Assembly (NCBI RefSeq): GCF_002355955.1
Contig: NZ_AP017368.1
Span: 821,001-885,000 of the forward strand
From: Candidatus Desulfovibrio trichonymphae
GTDB taxonomy: Bacteria; Desulfobacterota; Desulfovibrionia; Desulfovibrionales; Desulfovibrionaceae
Direction: 5' to 3'
DNA length: 64,000 nucleotides
The notes below the pieces were generated by a model. That model was not told the DNA's origin, made no database searches, and was given only the letters and a program-made list of their open reading frames with translations. Each line of letters begins with the position of its first letter. Position 1 is the stretch's first letter. The position numbers were made by a program, and so were the translations under genes. Below, piece after piece: positions 37,550-46,316 of this stretch.

Positions 37550-38206
37550 TCAGCGTATATGGGAAAGCAGCTCTTGCGGCCGCGAGAGCAAAAGCCGGGC
37601 GCCGTGCCGGTGGAGTTCTTCTTCCCTGCGAAACCCCCAAAGCGCGCCGACAGGAACCATGCCGGCATGTACGGCGGTATCCATATCCACGCTGCTGTCC
37701 CCAAGAAAAAACACCGTCTCAGGAGCAAGACTCAGGCTGCGCGCCATGTCAAGGGCCACGGCCGGGTCAGGTTTGGCGACGCGGTCAGGCAGACTGCCCT
37801 GTACGCGGACAAAGGGAATGCCGGGGAAAAAATGGGCCACGGTTTCCAGCGCGAAATCGTGAGGCTTGTTTGTGAGCACAAAAAGGGGGATGCCCTTCGC
37901 ACGCAGTCCATCAAGCAGTTCGTCCAGACCCGCATAAGGCCGGGTTTTTCTGGCCCAGTATCGCCCGTACTCTTCCCCCACTTTTTGCAGCATGCGGGTG
38001 ACAAGCGTTTCGTCCGTCCCCTCCGGTGCCGCGCGACGAACAAGGGCGACCATGCCGTCACCCACAAAACAACGATACAACTCCACAGGATGCGTGGGCA
38101 GGCCAAAAGCTGCCAGCGCGGCGTTGACGGAGTCGGCGAGGTCATCCAGACTGTTGATGAGCGTGCCGTCCAGATCAAAAATAACGGCGGAACAAGGCAG
38201 AAGCAT
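37550..38206 (-). CDS. gph: Phosphoglycolate phosphatase-like HAD hydrolase
   Basis: HAD superfamily phosphatase of 218 residues. HAD motif I 'FDLDGTLINS' is at residues 10-19, motif II 'VLTNKP' is near 112, and motif III/IV Lys and 'FLGDSSVDMDTA' are near 148-175. The four-helix cap suggests the Gph group, which cleaves 2-phosphoglycolate formed after DNA repair. ATG 38206 is 15 bases after the lipoprotein gene's stop, so they form an operon. Exact substrate is not proven. Confidence 0.82.
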   Translation of the reverse strand: MLLPCSAVIFDLDGTLINSLDDLADSVNAALAAFGLPTHPVELYRCFVGDGMVALVRRAAPEGTDETLVTRMLQKVGEEYGRYWARKTRPYAGLDELLDGLRAKGIPLFVLTNKPHDFALETVAHFFPGIPFVRVQGSLPDRVAKPDPAVALDMARSLSLAPETVFFLGDSSVDMDTAVHAGMVPVGALWGFRREEELHRHGARLLLSRPQELLSHIR

Positions 38207-38220
38207 ATACCCTCTGCTGC

Positions 38221-38856
38221 TCAACGGCTGGCCATGTGCACCGCGCTGACGCTGGCGCACAATTCACGGACAAGAACGTCCATAACATACTCGGGAACTC
38301 CCGCATTGAACCTGATCTCACGCCGGGAAAGCAACGCAAGGCGCATCCGGCTTTCTGCCACGGCATTACGGTTGGAAATATTTTGCAAATTTTTCCGGCC
38401 TGATGTCGGCACACGCCGCTGCACAAGAAGCACATCCGTCAACAGGGTCGTAGCACCGGTTCCGCTTAGACGCGACGTCCCGCCGTATCCCTCATTCACC
38501 ATCGCGCGCAGACTGTCCGGCTCTGCCGCCCCCACAGCTAGCACGGTAGGGTGCACAATATACCCGGCTTTGCTGGGGTTGCTTGTCACGCTGAAGCCGC
38601 TTTCCGCAAGACTTGTTTCCAGTTTGGCGCGAAGGCCGAAAACCATATCGCTTTTGTCACGTACATTCACATACACCACACCGGCGATATCAGCGTTGAC
38701 GTCAGGCGGTACAAACCCTCCACTGCGCAGCACTTCAATGCCTGCGGTCGCGTCGCCTCTTTTGTGCACACAAGCGCTGAACGCCGCCAGAGTAACAAAG
38801 GCAACAAACAAAAGCAGCAGGCCGGCAAAAAAATGGCTGCTGAAAAAAAAGCGCAT
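38221..38856 (-). CDS. TraT-like complement-resistance outer-membrane lipoprotein
   Basis: A 211-residue protein. A hydrophobic leader ends at 'AAFSAC', a lipobox with the acylated Cys near residue 29. The following 'VVYVNVRDKSDMV' and 'SNPSKAGYIVHPTVLAVG' segments resemble TraT, a surface-exclusion and serum-resistance lipoprotein of F plasmids. The Gly-rich hydrophobic segment normal in TraT is mostly missing, so the protein is shorter. Plasmid transfer genes are absent. It is co-transcribed with gph. Confidence 0.65.
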   Translation of the reverse strand: MRFFFSSHFFAGLLLLFVAFVTLAAFSACVHKRGDATAGIEVLRSGGFVPPDVNADIAGVVYVNVRDKSDMVFGLRAKLETSLAESGFSVTSNPSKAGYIVHPTVLAVGAAEPDSLRAMVNEGYGGTSRLSGTGATTLLTDVLLVQRRVPTSGRKNLQNISNRNAVAESRMRLALLSRREIRFNAGVPEYVMDVLVRELCASVSAVHMASR

Positions 38857-38912
38857 GGACTGTCCTTATTTTTTAAACATTACCCCAAATCACAACACCT
38901 GTCCAGCAACAC

Positions 38913-39451
38913 TGATTTGGAGTGATTCACTTTCGCAATGATTTAACATTAGTGTCTAATGGCTAAAATTTTAATTATTATGATATTCGTCCCTGAACAG
39001 GATGCACGATGAGTAAAGTTTCCCGCTTGATTCCTTGTGATGCTGACACGCTTGTGCTCCTTGAAGAACTTACAGTGCGTCGGACAGCGCTATCCGGCAC
39101 GGTCCAGATGGATTGGATAGTGTTGGCCCGAATAGCGAACAAGACAGTGCAACGCATCCGTAAGCGTCTCCATACCAGTGCAACTACAGAACACAGCACC
39201 CACAAGCGGCATGAAGCTTGGCTTGAAAAACATCACGGTGACAAGCGCAAGCCGGCTCAATACGGTGACAAGCGCAAGCCGGCTCAATATGGTGCCGGTC
39301 ATATGGAACGCTTCATCTCCGCTTAGAATAAAACCGCAAAGCCTTTTGTATGGAGAAAGCGTGCGGTTAGGGGTACTCGGCTTTAAAAAATGCTCGAAAC
39401 TTTAATGATTACCAGTGCCTGATCATTGCGAAAGTGAATCTCTCCTGATTT
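38913..39451. mobile_element. 527-bp insertion element with inverted ends and target duplication
   Basis: Inverted ends GGAG(T/A)GATTCACTTTCGCAAT.. at 38919-38942 and 39422-39445 agree at 23 of 24 positions. The element is bracketed by direct TGATTT at 38913-38918 and 39446-39451, a 6-bp target duplication. The interior holds one open frame at 39009-39326. It looks like an internally deleted IS or MITE. The family is not identified. Confidence 0.85.
39009..39326 (+). pseudogene. Open frame inside the element, probable transposase remnant
   Basis: A 105-codon frame starting MSKVSRLIPCDADTL. The region 'LLEELTVRRTALSG' to 'KTVQRIRKRL' resembles the helix-turn-helix start of IS630-like transposases, and 'AWLEKHHGDKRKPAQYG' resembles the segment after it. 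No catalytic DDE part is present. The 6-bp target duplication does not fit IS630, which duplicates TA, so the family stays open. Two 27-bp tandem units (39235-39288) encode 'YGDKRKPAQ' twice. Confidence 0.4.
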
Positions 39452-39556
39452 TACAAAAATACGATCTTCCTCCGCCACTGCATGGGAATCTCCCTGTCGC
39501 TCCGCCTGCTGCAAAAACGCTGCCTGGCGGATTTTTTCACATGCAAAGACCGCAAC

Positions 39557-39584
39557 TTGACGTCAACGTGTTTTATCGTATCTT
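39557..39584 (+). promoter_or_regulatory. Putative topA promoter
   Basis: TTGACG (39557-39562) and TATCTT (39579-39584) with a 16-bp spacer, ending 46 bases before the topA ATG. It argues that the longer open frame upstream of 39631 is not translated. Confidence 0.4.
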
Positions 39585-39630
39585 TATCCTGCGGCAAGCC
39601 CGCACAACACGCCCGACCCCAGGAACACAC

Positions 39631-41889
39631 ATGAACAAACGGCTTATCATTGTGGAATCGCCGGCCAAGGTGAAAACCATAAAAAAATTTCTCGGGGCGC
39701 AGTACGCCGTCCATGCCAGCGTCGGCCATGTACGCGATCTGCCGTCAAATACGCTCGGCGTGGACGAAGCCAATGATTTCGCTCCGCAATATGAAGTAAT
39801 TGACAGCAAAAAACACGTTGTCAGCGAACTGCGCGCCGCCGCCGCAAAAGCCGATGTCGTGTATCTGGCGCCGGATCCTGACCGCGAGGGCGAGGCGATT
39901 GCCTGGCATATAGCCGAGCTTATCCGCGACAAAACAAAAACTATCAAACGCATCCAGTTCAATGAAATCACGGCGAAAGCCGTGCGGGAAGCGCTGGAGT
40001 GCCCGCGCGAGCTCAACGCCAATCTTTTTGATGCACAACAGGCACGACGTGTGCTGGACCGTCTGGTGGGCTACAAAATTTCGCCGCTTCTCTGGAAAAC
40101 CATCAAACGCGGCATTTCCGCCGGGCGGGTTCAGTCTGTGACACTCAGACTGATTGTAGACCACGAAACCGAACGCGAGGCATTTACCCCGGAAGAATAC
40201 TGGCTTTGCAAAGCGTTTCTTTGCGCTGATACGCCGCCTCTGTTCACGGCGGAACTGTTGAAACTGCACGGCAAAAAAGCGCATATCGGCAACAAAAAGC
40301 AGGCGGACGCCCTGAAAGCGGAAATCAGCAACAAATCCTTTGTGGTGCGCAGCGTGACGAAAAAAGAACGCGAACGTGCTCCCAAACCCCCATTTATCAC
40401 ATCCTCGCTGCAGCAGGCAGCCAACCAGCGCCTGTCTTATTCGACCAAACGCACCATGAACATAGCCCAGCGGCTTTATGAAGGCGTCGAACTGGATGAA
40501 AAGGGGCTCACAGCCCTGATAACCTACATGCGCACAGATTCTACACGCGTTGCCGATGAAGCGCGGGCCGCGGCCCGCGACTTCATTGCCAAAACATTCG
40601 GCCCAGACTATCTGCCTGCAAAATCAAGAAAGTATAAATCAAAAGCCGGCGCACAGGACGCGCATGAAGCCATCCGCCCTGTGGACATGACCATTGTCCC
40701 CGAAATGATCAGGGGCGCGTTGCCGCCCGATCAGTACAATCTTTACAAACTTATCTGGTCGCGCTTTGTGGGATCACAGATGGCCGGAGCCCGCTTTCAC
40801 GACACGACGGCGCTGGTTGAATGCGGAAAAACCGAGTGGCGGGCAAAGGGTGAACGCCTGCTCTTTCCGGGTTTCCTCACAATCATGCCGGCAAGCAGAA
40901 GAGAGGAATCCGAAGCCGCACTGCCGCCGCTTGCAATCGGGCAAACCCTCACGCTGGACAAACTGGAGCAAGGACAAAAATTCACGCAGCCGTCGCCGCG
41001 CTACAACGAAGCAAGCCTTGTTCGGGAACTGGAAGAACGCGGCATCGGCCGCCCATCAACCTACGCGACCATCATTTCCACACTTCAGGACCGTGATTAC
41101 GTCCGGTTGACGGACAAGCATTTCATTCCCACTGATCTCGGACGGACAGTGTGCCGCCATCTCTCCGAACATTTTACCACATTGATGGACGTGAGTTTTA
41201 CAGCCCAGATGGAAGAAAGCCTGGACAAAGTGGCTGAAGGCAGCCGGCAACGGGTGGATCTATTGCGGGCATTTGCCGCGCAGTTCAACCCGGCGCTGGA
41301 TGCGGCGGCCAAAAATATGCAGAGCCTGAAGAGCGGCATGCCCGCAAACGTGTCCTGCCCTGGATGCGGAAAACCCCTACTGATCAAATTCGGCAAGGCA
41401 GGCGACTTTCTGGCATGTTCCAGCTATCCCGCCTGCCGCTATACAAGCAACTTCACGCGTGCGGAAAACGGTCAGGTGGAAATTGTGCCCGCGGAAAAGA
41501 CGCAAGCGGCAAAAGTAGGCGTCTGTCCACGCTGCGGCAAAGATACAGTTGTCAAAAAATCACGCACAGGCAGCCGCTTTATCGCCTGCACAGGCTATCC
41601 GGCATGCAGCTGTGCCGCGCCCTTTTCCACAGGGGTGCCCTGCCCGCGCTGCGGCAAGGGAATGCTTGTTGAAAAAAGCAGTAAACGGGGAAAGATTTTC
41701 TATTCCTGCGATCAGTATCCCCAATGTGATTTTGCACTGTGGGATAAGCCCATGCCGGGCTCCTGCCCGCAGTGCGAAGCCCCGTATCTGGTAGAAAAAA
41801 AGAAAGGAGAGAGTATAAAAGTCGTCTGCCCTGTCAAGGGCTGCAGCTACACAAGGGAGGACGATGTAATTTTTCTGCCCAACACATAA
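39631..41889 (+). CDS. topA: DNA topoisomerase I
   Basis: Relaxes negative supercoils; 752 residues. The toprim domain has 'IIVESPAKVKTI' at residues 5-16 and 'DPDREGEAIAWH' near 83. The catalytic tyrosine is in 'ITYMRTDSTR' near 297. The C-terminus carries four Cys4 zinc ribbons from about residue 570, the last with 'CPQC...CPVKGC'. ATG 39631 with 'aggaa' upstream is the natural start. It lies 180 bp downstream of the insertion element, which left it intact. Confidence 0.97.
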   Translation: MNKRLIIVESPAKVKTIKKFLGAQYAVHASVGHVRDLPSNTLGVDEANDFAPQYEVIDSKKHVVSELRAAAAKADVVYLAPDPDREGEAIAWHIAELIRDKTKTIKRIQFNEITAKAVREALECPRELNANLFDAQQARRVLDRLVGYKISPLLWKTIKRGISAGRVQSVTLRLIVDHETEREAFTPEEYWLCKAFLCADTPPLFTAELLKLHGKKAHIGNKKQADALKAEISNKSFVVRSVTKKERERAPKPPFITSSLQQAANQRLSYSTKRTMNIAQRLYEGVELDEKGLTALITYMRTDSTRVADEARAAARDFIAKTFGPDYLPAKSRKYKSKAGAQDAHEAIRPVDMTIVPEMIRGALPPDQYNLYKLIWSRFVGSQMAGARFHDTTALVECGKTEWRAKGERLLFPGFLTIMPASRREESEAALPPLAIGQTLTLDKLEQGQKFTQPSPRYNEASLVRELEERGIGRPSTYATIISTLQDRDYVRLTDKHFIPTDLGRTVCRHLSEHFTTLMDVSFTAQMEESLDKVAEGSRQRVDLLRAFAAQFNPALDAAAKNMQSLKSGMPANVSCPGCGKPLLIKFGKAGDFLACSSYPACRYTSNFTRAENGQVEIVPAEKTQAAKVGVCPRCGKDTVVKKSRTGSRFIACTGYPACSCAAPFSTGVPCPRCGKGMLVEKSSKRGKIFYSCDQYPQCDFALWDKPMPGSCPQCEAPYLVEKKKGESIKVVCPVKGCSYTREDDVIFLPNT

Positions 41890-42191
41890 AGGGGCTTTGA
41901 AGATGAAAACTCAAAATCCACAAAAATCATAGCAGGGATGCTTGGCGTTGAGCCTCCGTGCGGCTCATTTGGCATATGAAAAATTCTCTGCCATTTGCGC
42001 TTGGATGTATCTCTAACGAAGATCAAAGCCGGTCTTGCCTGTTCTGACGACAGTCCCACCGCGCAATGGCACAAGGAGCAGAACGGCTTTATCGCTCGTC
42101 TGCGCAAGCGGGGGAAACCTGCCTTAAGCGGGTCTGCCATCCGTCAAAGGGCCCCAAGAGCTTCAGAAACGATGTCAAAACAAACCTGCGA
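41890..42191. other. Convergent gap topA / tsf with a weak terminator
   Basis: About 300 bp. A 6-bp stem TGAGCC/GGCTCA (41949-41967) followed by TTT could end topA. A plus-strand frame at 41995-42210 overlaps the end of tsf and is not supported. Nothing else is recognised. Confidence 0.35.
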
Positions 42192-43055
42192 CTATTCCAC
42201 CGCAAGCTGAATGCGGGCAAAGCCCGTCACCGTAATGTCGTCGCCAACCGCTTTGGCCGCCTCACGCGTTATATCGCTCACACTCTTCTTGTCATCACGT
42301 ATATAGGGCTGCTCCATGAGGCAGACTTCCTTATAAAATTTTTTCACAGCGCCGTCGGCGATCCTATCCACAATATTCGTGGGCTTGCCTTCCTCCAGAG
42401 CCTTCTGCCGGTATATTTCACGCTCGTGCTCTACAGCCGCCGTGTCAAGACTCTGCGCGTCCAAAGCCATGGGGTTGGCCGCCGTCACCTGCATGGCAAG
42501 ATTTTTGGCAAACTCCAGCACTTCAGGCCTGCCGACGCTGGCTGCCTTGCCTACGGTCAGATATGCCAGCACGCCGATCTTGCCGTTGGCGTGAATGTAG
42601 CTGCCTACAATTTCCTTGTCAGAGACGCACGTATGGCGGGCAAACTTGCCGATCTGCATATTTTCGCCCACAGAGGCGATAAGCTGCGTCAAATCCTCGC
42701 CCATCAGCGATTCCAGCGCCGCGTGATCAGCAGGGTTGCTATCCAGCACTGTCTGCGCCACACGGGCAGCCATATTCTGAAATTGATCGCCACGGGCCAC
42801 AAAGTCTGTTTCACATAAAAGAGCCGCCATGGCCACATGCTTGCCGTCCGGGCTTTGGGCAGCCGTCACAAGCCCTTCACTGGTCACACGGCCGGACTTT
42901 TTGGCGGCCTTGGCCATGCCTTTCCGGCGCAACCAGTCAACGGCCTTTTCCAGAACGCCGTCCACTTCCTCCAAGGCTTTTTTACAGTCCATCACACCGG
43001 CGCCGGTTTTTTCGCGTAGATCTTTTACCAGTTGCAGTTGAGCACTGATTGCCAT
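42192..43055 (-). CDS. tsf: Elongation factor Ts
   Basis: Guanine-nucleotide exchange factor for EF-Tu; 287 residues. 'LREKTGAGVMDCKKAL' at residues 10-25 and the UBA-like N-terminal domain are typical, followed by 'DWLRRKGMAKAAKK'. ATG 43055 has 'ggag' 8 bases before it. It follows rpsB after 52 bp in the usual rpsB-tsf order. The long frame further upstream overlaps rpsB and is a shadow. Confidence 0.96.
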   Translation of the reverse strand: MAISAQLQLVKDLREKTGAGVMDCKKALEEVDGVLEKAVDWLRRKGMAKAAKKSGRVTSEGLVTAAQSPDGKHVAMAALLCETDFVARGDQFQNMAARVAQTVLDSNPADHAALESLMGEDLTQLIASVGENMQIGKFARHTCVSDKEIVGSYIHANGKIGVLAYLTVGKAASVGRPEVLEFAKNLAMQVTAANPMALDAQSLDTAAVEHEREIYRQKALEEGKPTNIVDRIADGAVKKFYKEVCLMEQPYIRDDKKSVSDITREAAKAVGDDITVTGFARIQLAVE

Positions 43056-43107
43056 ATACATCTCCATATCCGTCCGACAAAAACCGGAGTAATAAAAAAA
43101 CAAGCGG

Positions 43108-43929
43108 TTATTCAGTGGCAGGCGTTGTCTGCGCGGATTCCGTCGTCTGCGCTGGCGCGGTCGTGGCGGATTCTGCCGCTTCCTCGGCCTCGACGGCCCT
43201 GCACATAACTTCCTCGGCATTGGCGGCATTGCCCGGTGCGTCCTTGGACATGGCCTCGCCTTCCAGACAAGCCTCGGCAAAACCGGTCACAAAAAGTTTG
43301 ATCGCACGAATGGCGTCGTCATTGCCGGGAATGATATAATCAATCACATCGGGATCACAGTTGGTGTCTGTCACAGCCACAATGGGAATGCTGAGCTTGC
43401 GGCATTCCTTCACCGCAATATTTTCGCGATTGGGATCAATAACAAAGGCTATCTGCGGCAGACGATCCATTTCTTTGATGCCGCCCAAGGTTTCCTCAAG
43501 CTTGTGCACCTCACGCTCCAACAAAAGAATTTCTTTTTTCTGGTAACGGTTGATGGAACCGTCGGCGAACATACTTTCAAGTTTTTTCAAACGTTCCACG
43601 CTCTTCTGGATGGTTACAAAATTTGTCAGAGTGCCGCCCATCCATCGGTTGGTCACATGGTACTGGTTGGCGCGGCCCGCCTCCGCGGCGACAGCCTCCT
43701 GCGCCTGACGTTTGGTGCCGATAAAAAGCACCTTGCCGCCTTTAGCAACCGTGTCCGCCACCTTGTCGTAAGCCGTACGAAACAGTTTGACGGTCTGCTG
43801 CAGGTCAATAATATGAATGCCGTTGCGCGCACCGAAAATGTAAGGACGCATTTTTGGGTTCCAGCGGCGGGTCTGATGCCCGAAGTGCACGCCGGTTTCC
43901 AGCATTTGTTTCATGCTGACGTAAGACAC
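43108..43929 (-). CDS. rpsB: 30S ribosomal protein S2
   Basis: S2 of 273 residues. '[17 protein letters not shown]' near the N-terminus and '[11 protein letters not shown]' near 97 are diagnostic. The start is GTG 43929 with 'ggagg' 6-10 bases before it, giving M(V)[11 protein letters not shown]-terminal tail of about 45 Ala/Glu/Thr-rich residues extends beyond the usual S2 core. Operon with tsf. Confidence 0.96.
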   Translation of the reverse strand: MSYVSMKQMLETGVHFGHQTRRWNPKMRPYIFGARNGIHIIDLQQTVKLFRTAYDKVADTVAKGGKVLFIGTKRQAQEAVAAEAGRANQYHVTNRWMGGTLTNFVTIQKSVERLKKLESMFADGSINRYQKKEILLLEREVHKLEETLGGIKEMDRLPQIAFVIDPNRENIAVKECRKLSIPIVAVTDTNCDPDVIDYIIPGNDDAIRAIKLFVTGFAEACLEGEAMSKDAPGNAANAEEVMCRAVEAEEAAESATTAPAQTTESAQTTPATE

Positions 43930-44062
43930 AATGAGCCTCCAAAGGGGTTTTTCCTCCACCCCGGCCGGGTTTTGGATCCTTCACCGGCTTTGCTGCGTCA
44001 AACGCCCAACGCGCTGACAGCCGGACCCCGGATCCCAGCCGGGATGTGCGTAATGGAAGGGC

Positions 44063-44091
44063 CTTGTAGCATAAGGCCATCGCGATGGCAA
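44063..44091 (-). promoter_or_regulatory. Putative rpsB-tsf promoter
   Basis: On the minus strand TTGCCA (44091-44086), a 17-base spacer and TACAAG (44068-44063) preceded by TGC form an extended -10 promoter. The following 130-base leader is rich in G/C stems (repeated GGATCC and CCGGC segments), possibly for ribosomal-protein feedback. Confidence 0.45.
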
Positions 44092-44120
44092 GAAAAATCC
44101 GCTGTACGGCGGTCGGCGCA

Positions 44121-44945
44121 TCACCGCAGGGCGTCAAACAGGGATGTATCCGACATGGAATAGCTGTTTTCCTGCGACGGGAAAACCCCGCTTTTCACTG
44201 CTTCGGCATAGGCTGTGAAAGCCGTGCGCATAGCGGAATCAACTTGTCCGAAAATTTTAACGAACTTCGGCGGCGCGCTTGTCAGGCCCGACATATCCTG
44301 CCACACAAGCACCTGCCCGTCACAGTCCGGTCCAGCGCCGATGCCGATGACGGGGATGGCGAGCTCATGCGTGATCCGCGCGCCGAGCGGTGCGGGAACG
44401 CACTCAAGCACCAAGGCGAAGACGCCAGCGTCCTGCAGGGCGCGGGCGTCGTCAAGCAACTTCTGTGCCGCGGCAAGGCTTCTGCCCTGTACCCTGTAGC
44501 CGCCCAAAGCGTGCACAGACTGTGGGGTCAAGCCCAAATGTCCCATCACCGGCACAGAGGCCCTTATCAGGGCACGCACTGTGGGGCAAAAATCCATCCC
44601 GCCTTCCAGCTTGACGGCGTGGGCCATACCCTGCGCGAGCAGCCGCCCGGCGTTGCGCAGGCTTTCCTCCACGCTCACATGGTAGCTCATAAAAGGCATG
44701 TCGCAGACAACCAGAGCATTATCGGACGCACGCGCCACTGCCGTGCAATGCCGGATCATGTCGTCAAGGGTGACGGCAAGCGTATTGTCATACCCCAACA
44801 TCACGTTGCCGAGGCTGTCGCCCACAAGCAGGGCGTGCACGCCCGATTGATCCATAATTTTTGCCGTGCTGTAATCGTAGACCGTGAGCATGACGAGCTT
44901 TTCCCGTCCCTTTGCTTCCCGAAAAGTAATGACGGTGTTTTTCAT
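44121..44945 (-). CDS. panB: 3-methyl-2-oxobutanoate hydroxymethyltransferase
   Basis: Makes ketopantoate, the first step to pantothenate and CoA; 274 residues of the TIM-barrel PanB family. 'MLTVYDYSTAKIMD' near residue 19, 'VGDSLGNVMLGY' near 41, 'KLEGG' near 111 and 'GIGAGPDCDGQVLVWQD' near 200 are conserved. The start overlaps the preceding agmatinase-family gene (ATGA), so the two are translated together. panC and panD are not in the window. Confidence 0.96.
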   Translation of the reverse strand: MKNTVITFREAKGREKLVMLTVYDYSTAKIMDQSGVHALLVGDSLGNVMLGYDNTLAVTLDDMIRHCTAVARASDNALVVCDMPFMSYHVSVEESLRNAGRLLAQGMAHAVKLEGGMDFCPTVRALIRASVPVMGHLGLTPQSVHALGGYRVQGRSLAAAQKLLDDARALQDAGVFALVLECVPAPLGARITHELAIPVIGIGAGPDCDGQVLVWQDMSGLTSAPPKFVKIFGQVDSAMRTAFTAYAEAVKSGVFPSQENSYSMSDTSLFDALR

Positions 44946-45814
44946 GGCCTGTCCTTTCTGTTTGTATTGACAACAAGCGCCATAAGCACGTGCGCCAGTT
45001 TGGCGGCGGTAAAATCCGCATGATGCAGACCAGGTATGGGCGCAAGTTCCACCACGTCAAAGCCGGCAATCTCGCGGCCTTGCGCGCAGCTTTCCAAAAG
45101 CTGTACGGCTTCGTGCCAAAAAAGCCCGCCAGGCGACGGTGTGCCCGTGGCCGGCATCAGCGAAGCGTCCAGCCCATCCAGATCAAAACTGATGTAAATG
45201 CGGCGCGGAAAATCCGGAGGCAGAGGGGCAGACGGCAGGCCTTCGCGTGCCAACGTTGCAGCGTCATAATGCACGACGCCAAGACGCCGGCGAATGTCCG
45301 CTTCTTCACGGCTCAGCTCACGCACTGCGAACTGGGCGAGAGGCAGGCCGAGATCAACGACGGCGCGATACATGACGCAGGCGTGTGAAAACGGATTCCC
45401 CTCATAATGAGAACGCATATCCGCATGGGCGTCTATCTGCACAACCCCGAGCGGCCCGCTGTGCGACAGTGCGCGCAAAGCGCCAAGGCTCACTGTATGT
45501 TCGCCGCCAAGCAGCACGGGACAAGCACGACAGCTCACGGCGCGGGCGACGGCTGTCTCTATGTGCGCGAGTACCACTTCCACGCTGCCGTCACAGTCAA
45601 CCGCAGGCGCAGTATAAAAACCTGCCTCGCCTGGCGCGCAGCCGTTTTCCATGGCTTCAAGCTGACATGTGGCGGCCAGCAGGGCCGCGGGACCGCAGGC
45701 CGCGCCCGTGCCGTATGAAACACTGCGTTCAAAGGGCACGGGGATAATGTGAAACGCCGCCCGTTCCGGCGCAACCGGCGCGTATTCAGAAGCCAGAAAA
45801 TACTGTTCTCTCAT
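44942..45814 (-). CDS. speB: Agmatinase / ureohydrolase family protein
   Basis: Binuclear-manganese ureohydrolase of 290 residues, probably releasing putrescine from agmatine. Metal ligands: 'GGEHTVSLG' near 100, 'DAHADMRSHY' near 124 and 'SFDLDGLDAS' near 205. ATG 45814 has only a weak ribosome-binding site. A terminator-like hairpin lies in its leader. It would supply putrescine to the carboxyspermidine pathway at 18.8-21.2 kb. Arginase or formimidoylglutamase activity cannot be excluded. Confidence 0.85.
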   Translation of the reverse strand: MREQYFLASEYAPVAPERAAFHIIPVPFERSVSYGTGAACGPAALLAATCQLEAMENGCAPGEAGFYTAPAVDCDGSVEVVLAHIETAVARAVSCRACPVLLGGEHTVSLGALRALSHSGPLGVVQIDAHADMRSHYEGNPFSHACVMYRAVVDLGLPLAQFAVRELSREEADIRRRLGVVHYDAATLAREGLPSAPLPPDFPRRIYISFDLDGLDASLMPATGTPSPGGLFWHEAVQLLESCAQGREIAGFDVVELAPIPGLHHADFTAAKLAHVLMALVVNTNRKDRP

Positions 45815-45837
45815 ACCGCTGATTCCGTACAATACAC

Positions 45838-45868
45838 AGTAAAAACGGCCTGCATGGGGGCAGACCGT
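45838..45868 (-). terminator. Strong hairpin in the speB leader
   Basis: On the minus strand AAAACGGTCTGC pairs with GCAGGCCGTTTT (12 bp, one G-T), with loop CCCCCAT, followed by TACTG. It has the form of an intrinsic terminator but lies about 25 bases before the speB ATG with no gene upstream. It is either an attenuator or the leftover terminator of a lost gene. Confidence 0.6.
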
Positions 45869-46316
45869 TTTGATGAAGGAGGCTGTCAGCAAAAGATAAG
45901 GAAGGTAATAAATATATTGCAGAACTCGTGCCAAAATATGTTTATCATAATTAGACTGTTTTTACAGAATGAATTAATTATATTATGACCAATGGCGCGT
46001 TAAAATTTTTATACTTTTGAATCCACAGCAGAATTTCTTGCGTGATGTTTGTACAAAAAATTGGTTTGTTCAAATTCCCGAATACCAACGGCAGTCGGCC
46101 TTCTCTGCGTTCTGTGCAGGCACCGCATTTGCTGCTGGGACGCGAGGGTTAGCCTATGAGGAACATGCGCAGACTGTGTCCACGCCGGATTATGATTGCA
46201 TGCAGAAAATTGATTTTTCCAAAAAAACTTGTTAACTGTTTCGATCTGTCCTTATTAACTAAGGTATTATTATATCCAAAATTTCTCTGCTTGGCAAAAT
46301 CTGAATGGAGGTCCAC
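45869..46316. other. Divergent gap speB / nth
   Basis: A/T-rich, about 450 bp. TATAAT-like boxes occur on the minus strand near 45970-45978, but -35 partners are poor. A 72-codon plus-strand frame (46017-46235) has no start signal or known match. No gene is supported. Confidence 0.35.

Noticed and set aside
39415..39630. 72-codon N-terminal extension of topA
   Set aside because: It runs through the right end of the insertion element and a putative promoter. The conserved start is ATG 39631.
41995..42210. 71-codon frame between topA and tsf
   Set aside because: It overlaps the end of tsf on the other strand, lacks a ribosome-binding site and matches nothing I know.
42192..43280. Longer tsf frame with an Arg/Pro-rich N-terminus
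   Set aside because: The extra residues overlap rpsB. ATG 43055 with a ribosome-binding site and the conserved EF-Ts start is better.
46017..46235. 72-codon frame upstream of nth
   Set aside because: No start signal, odd composition and no recognised family.
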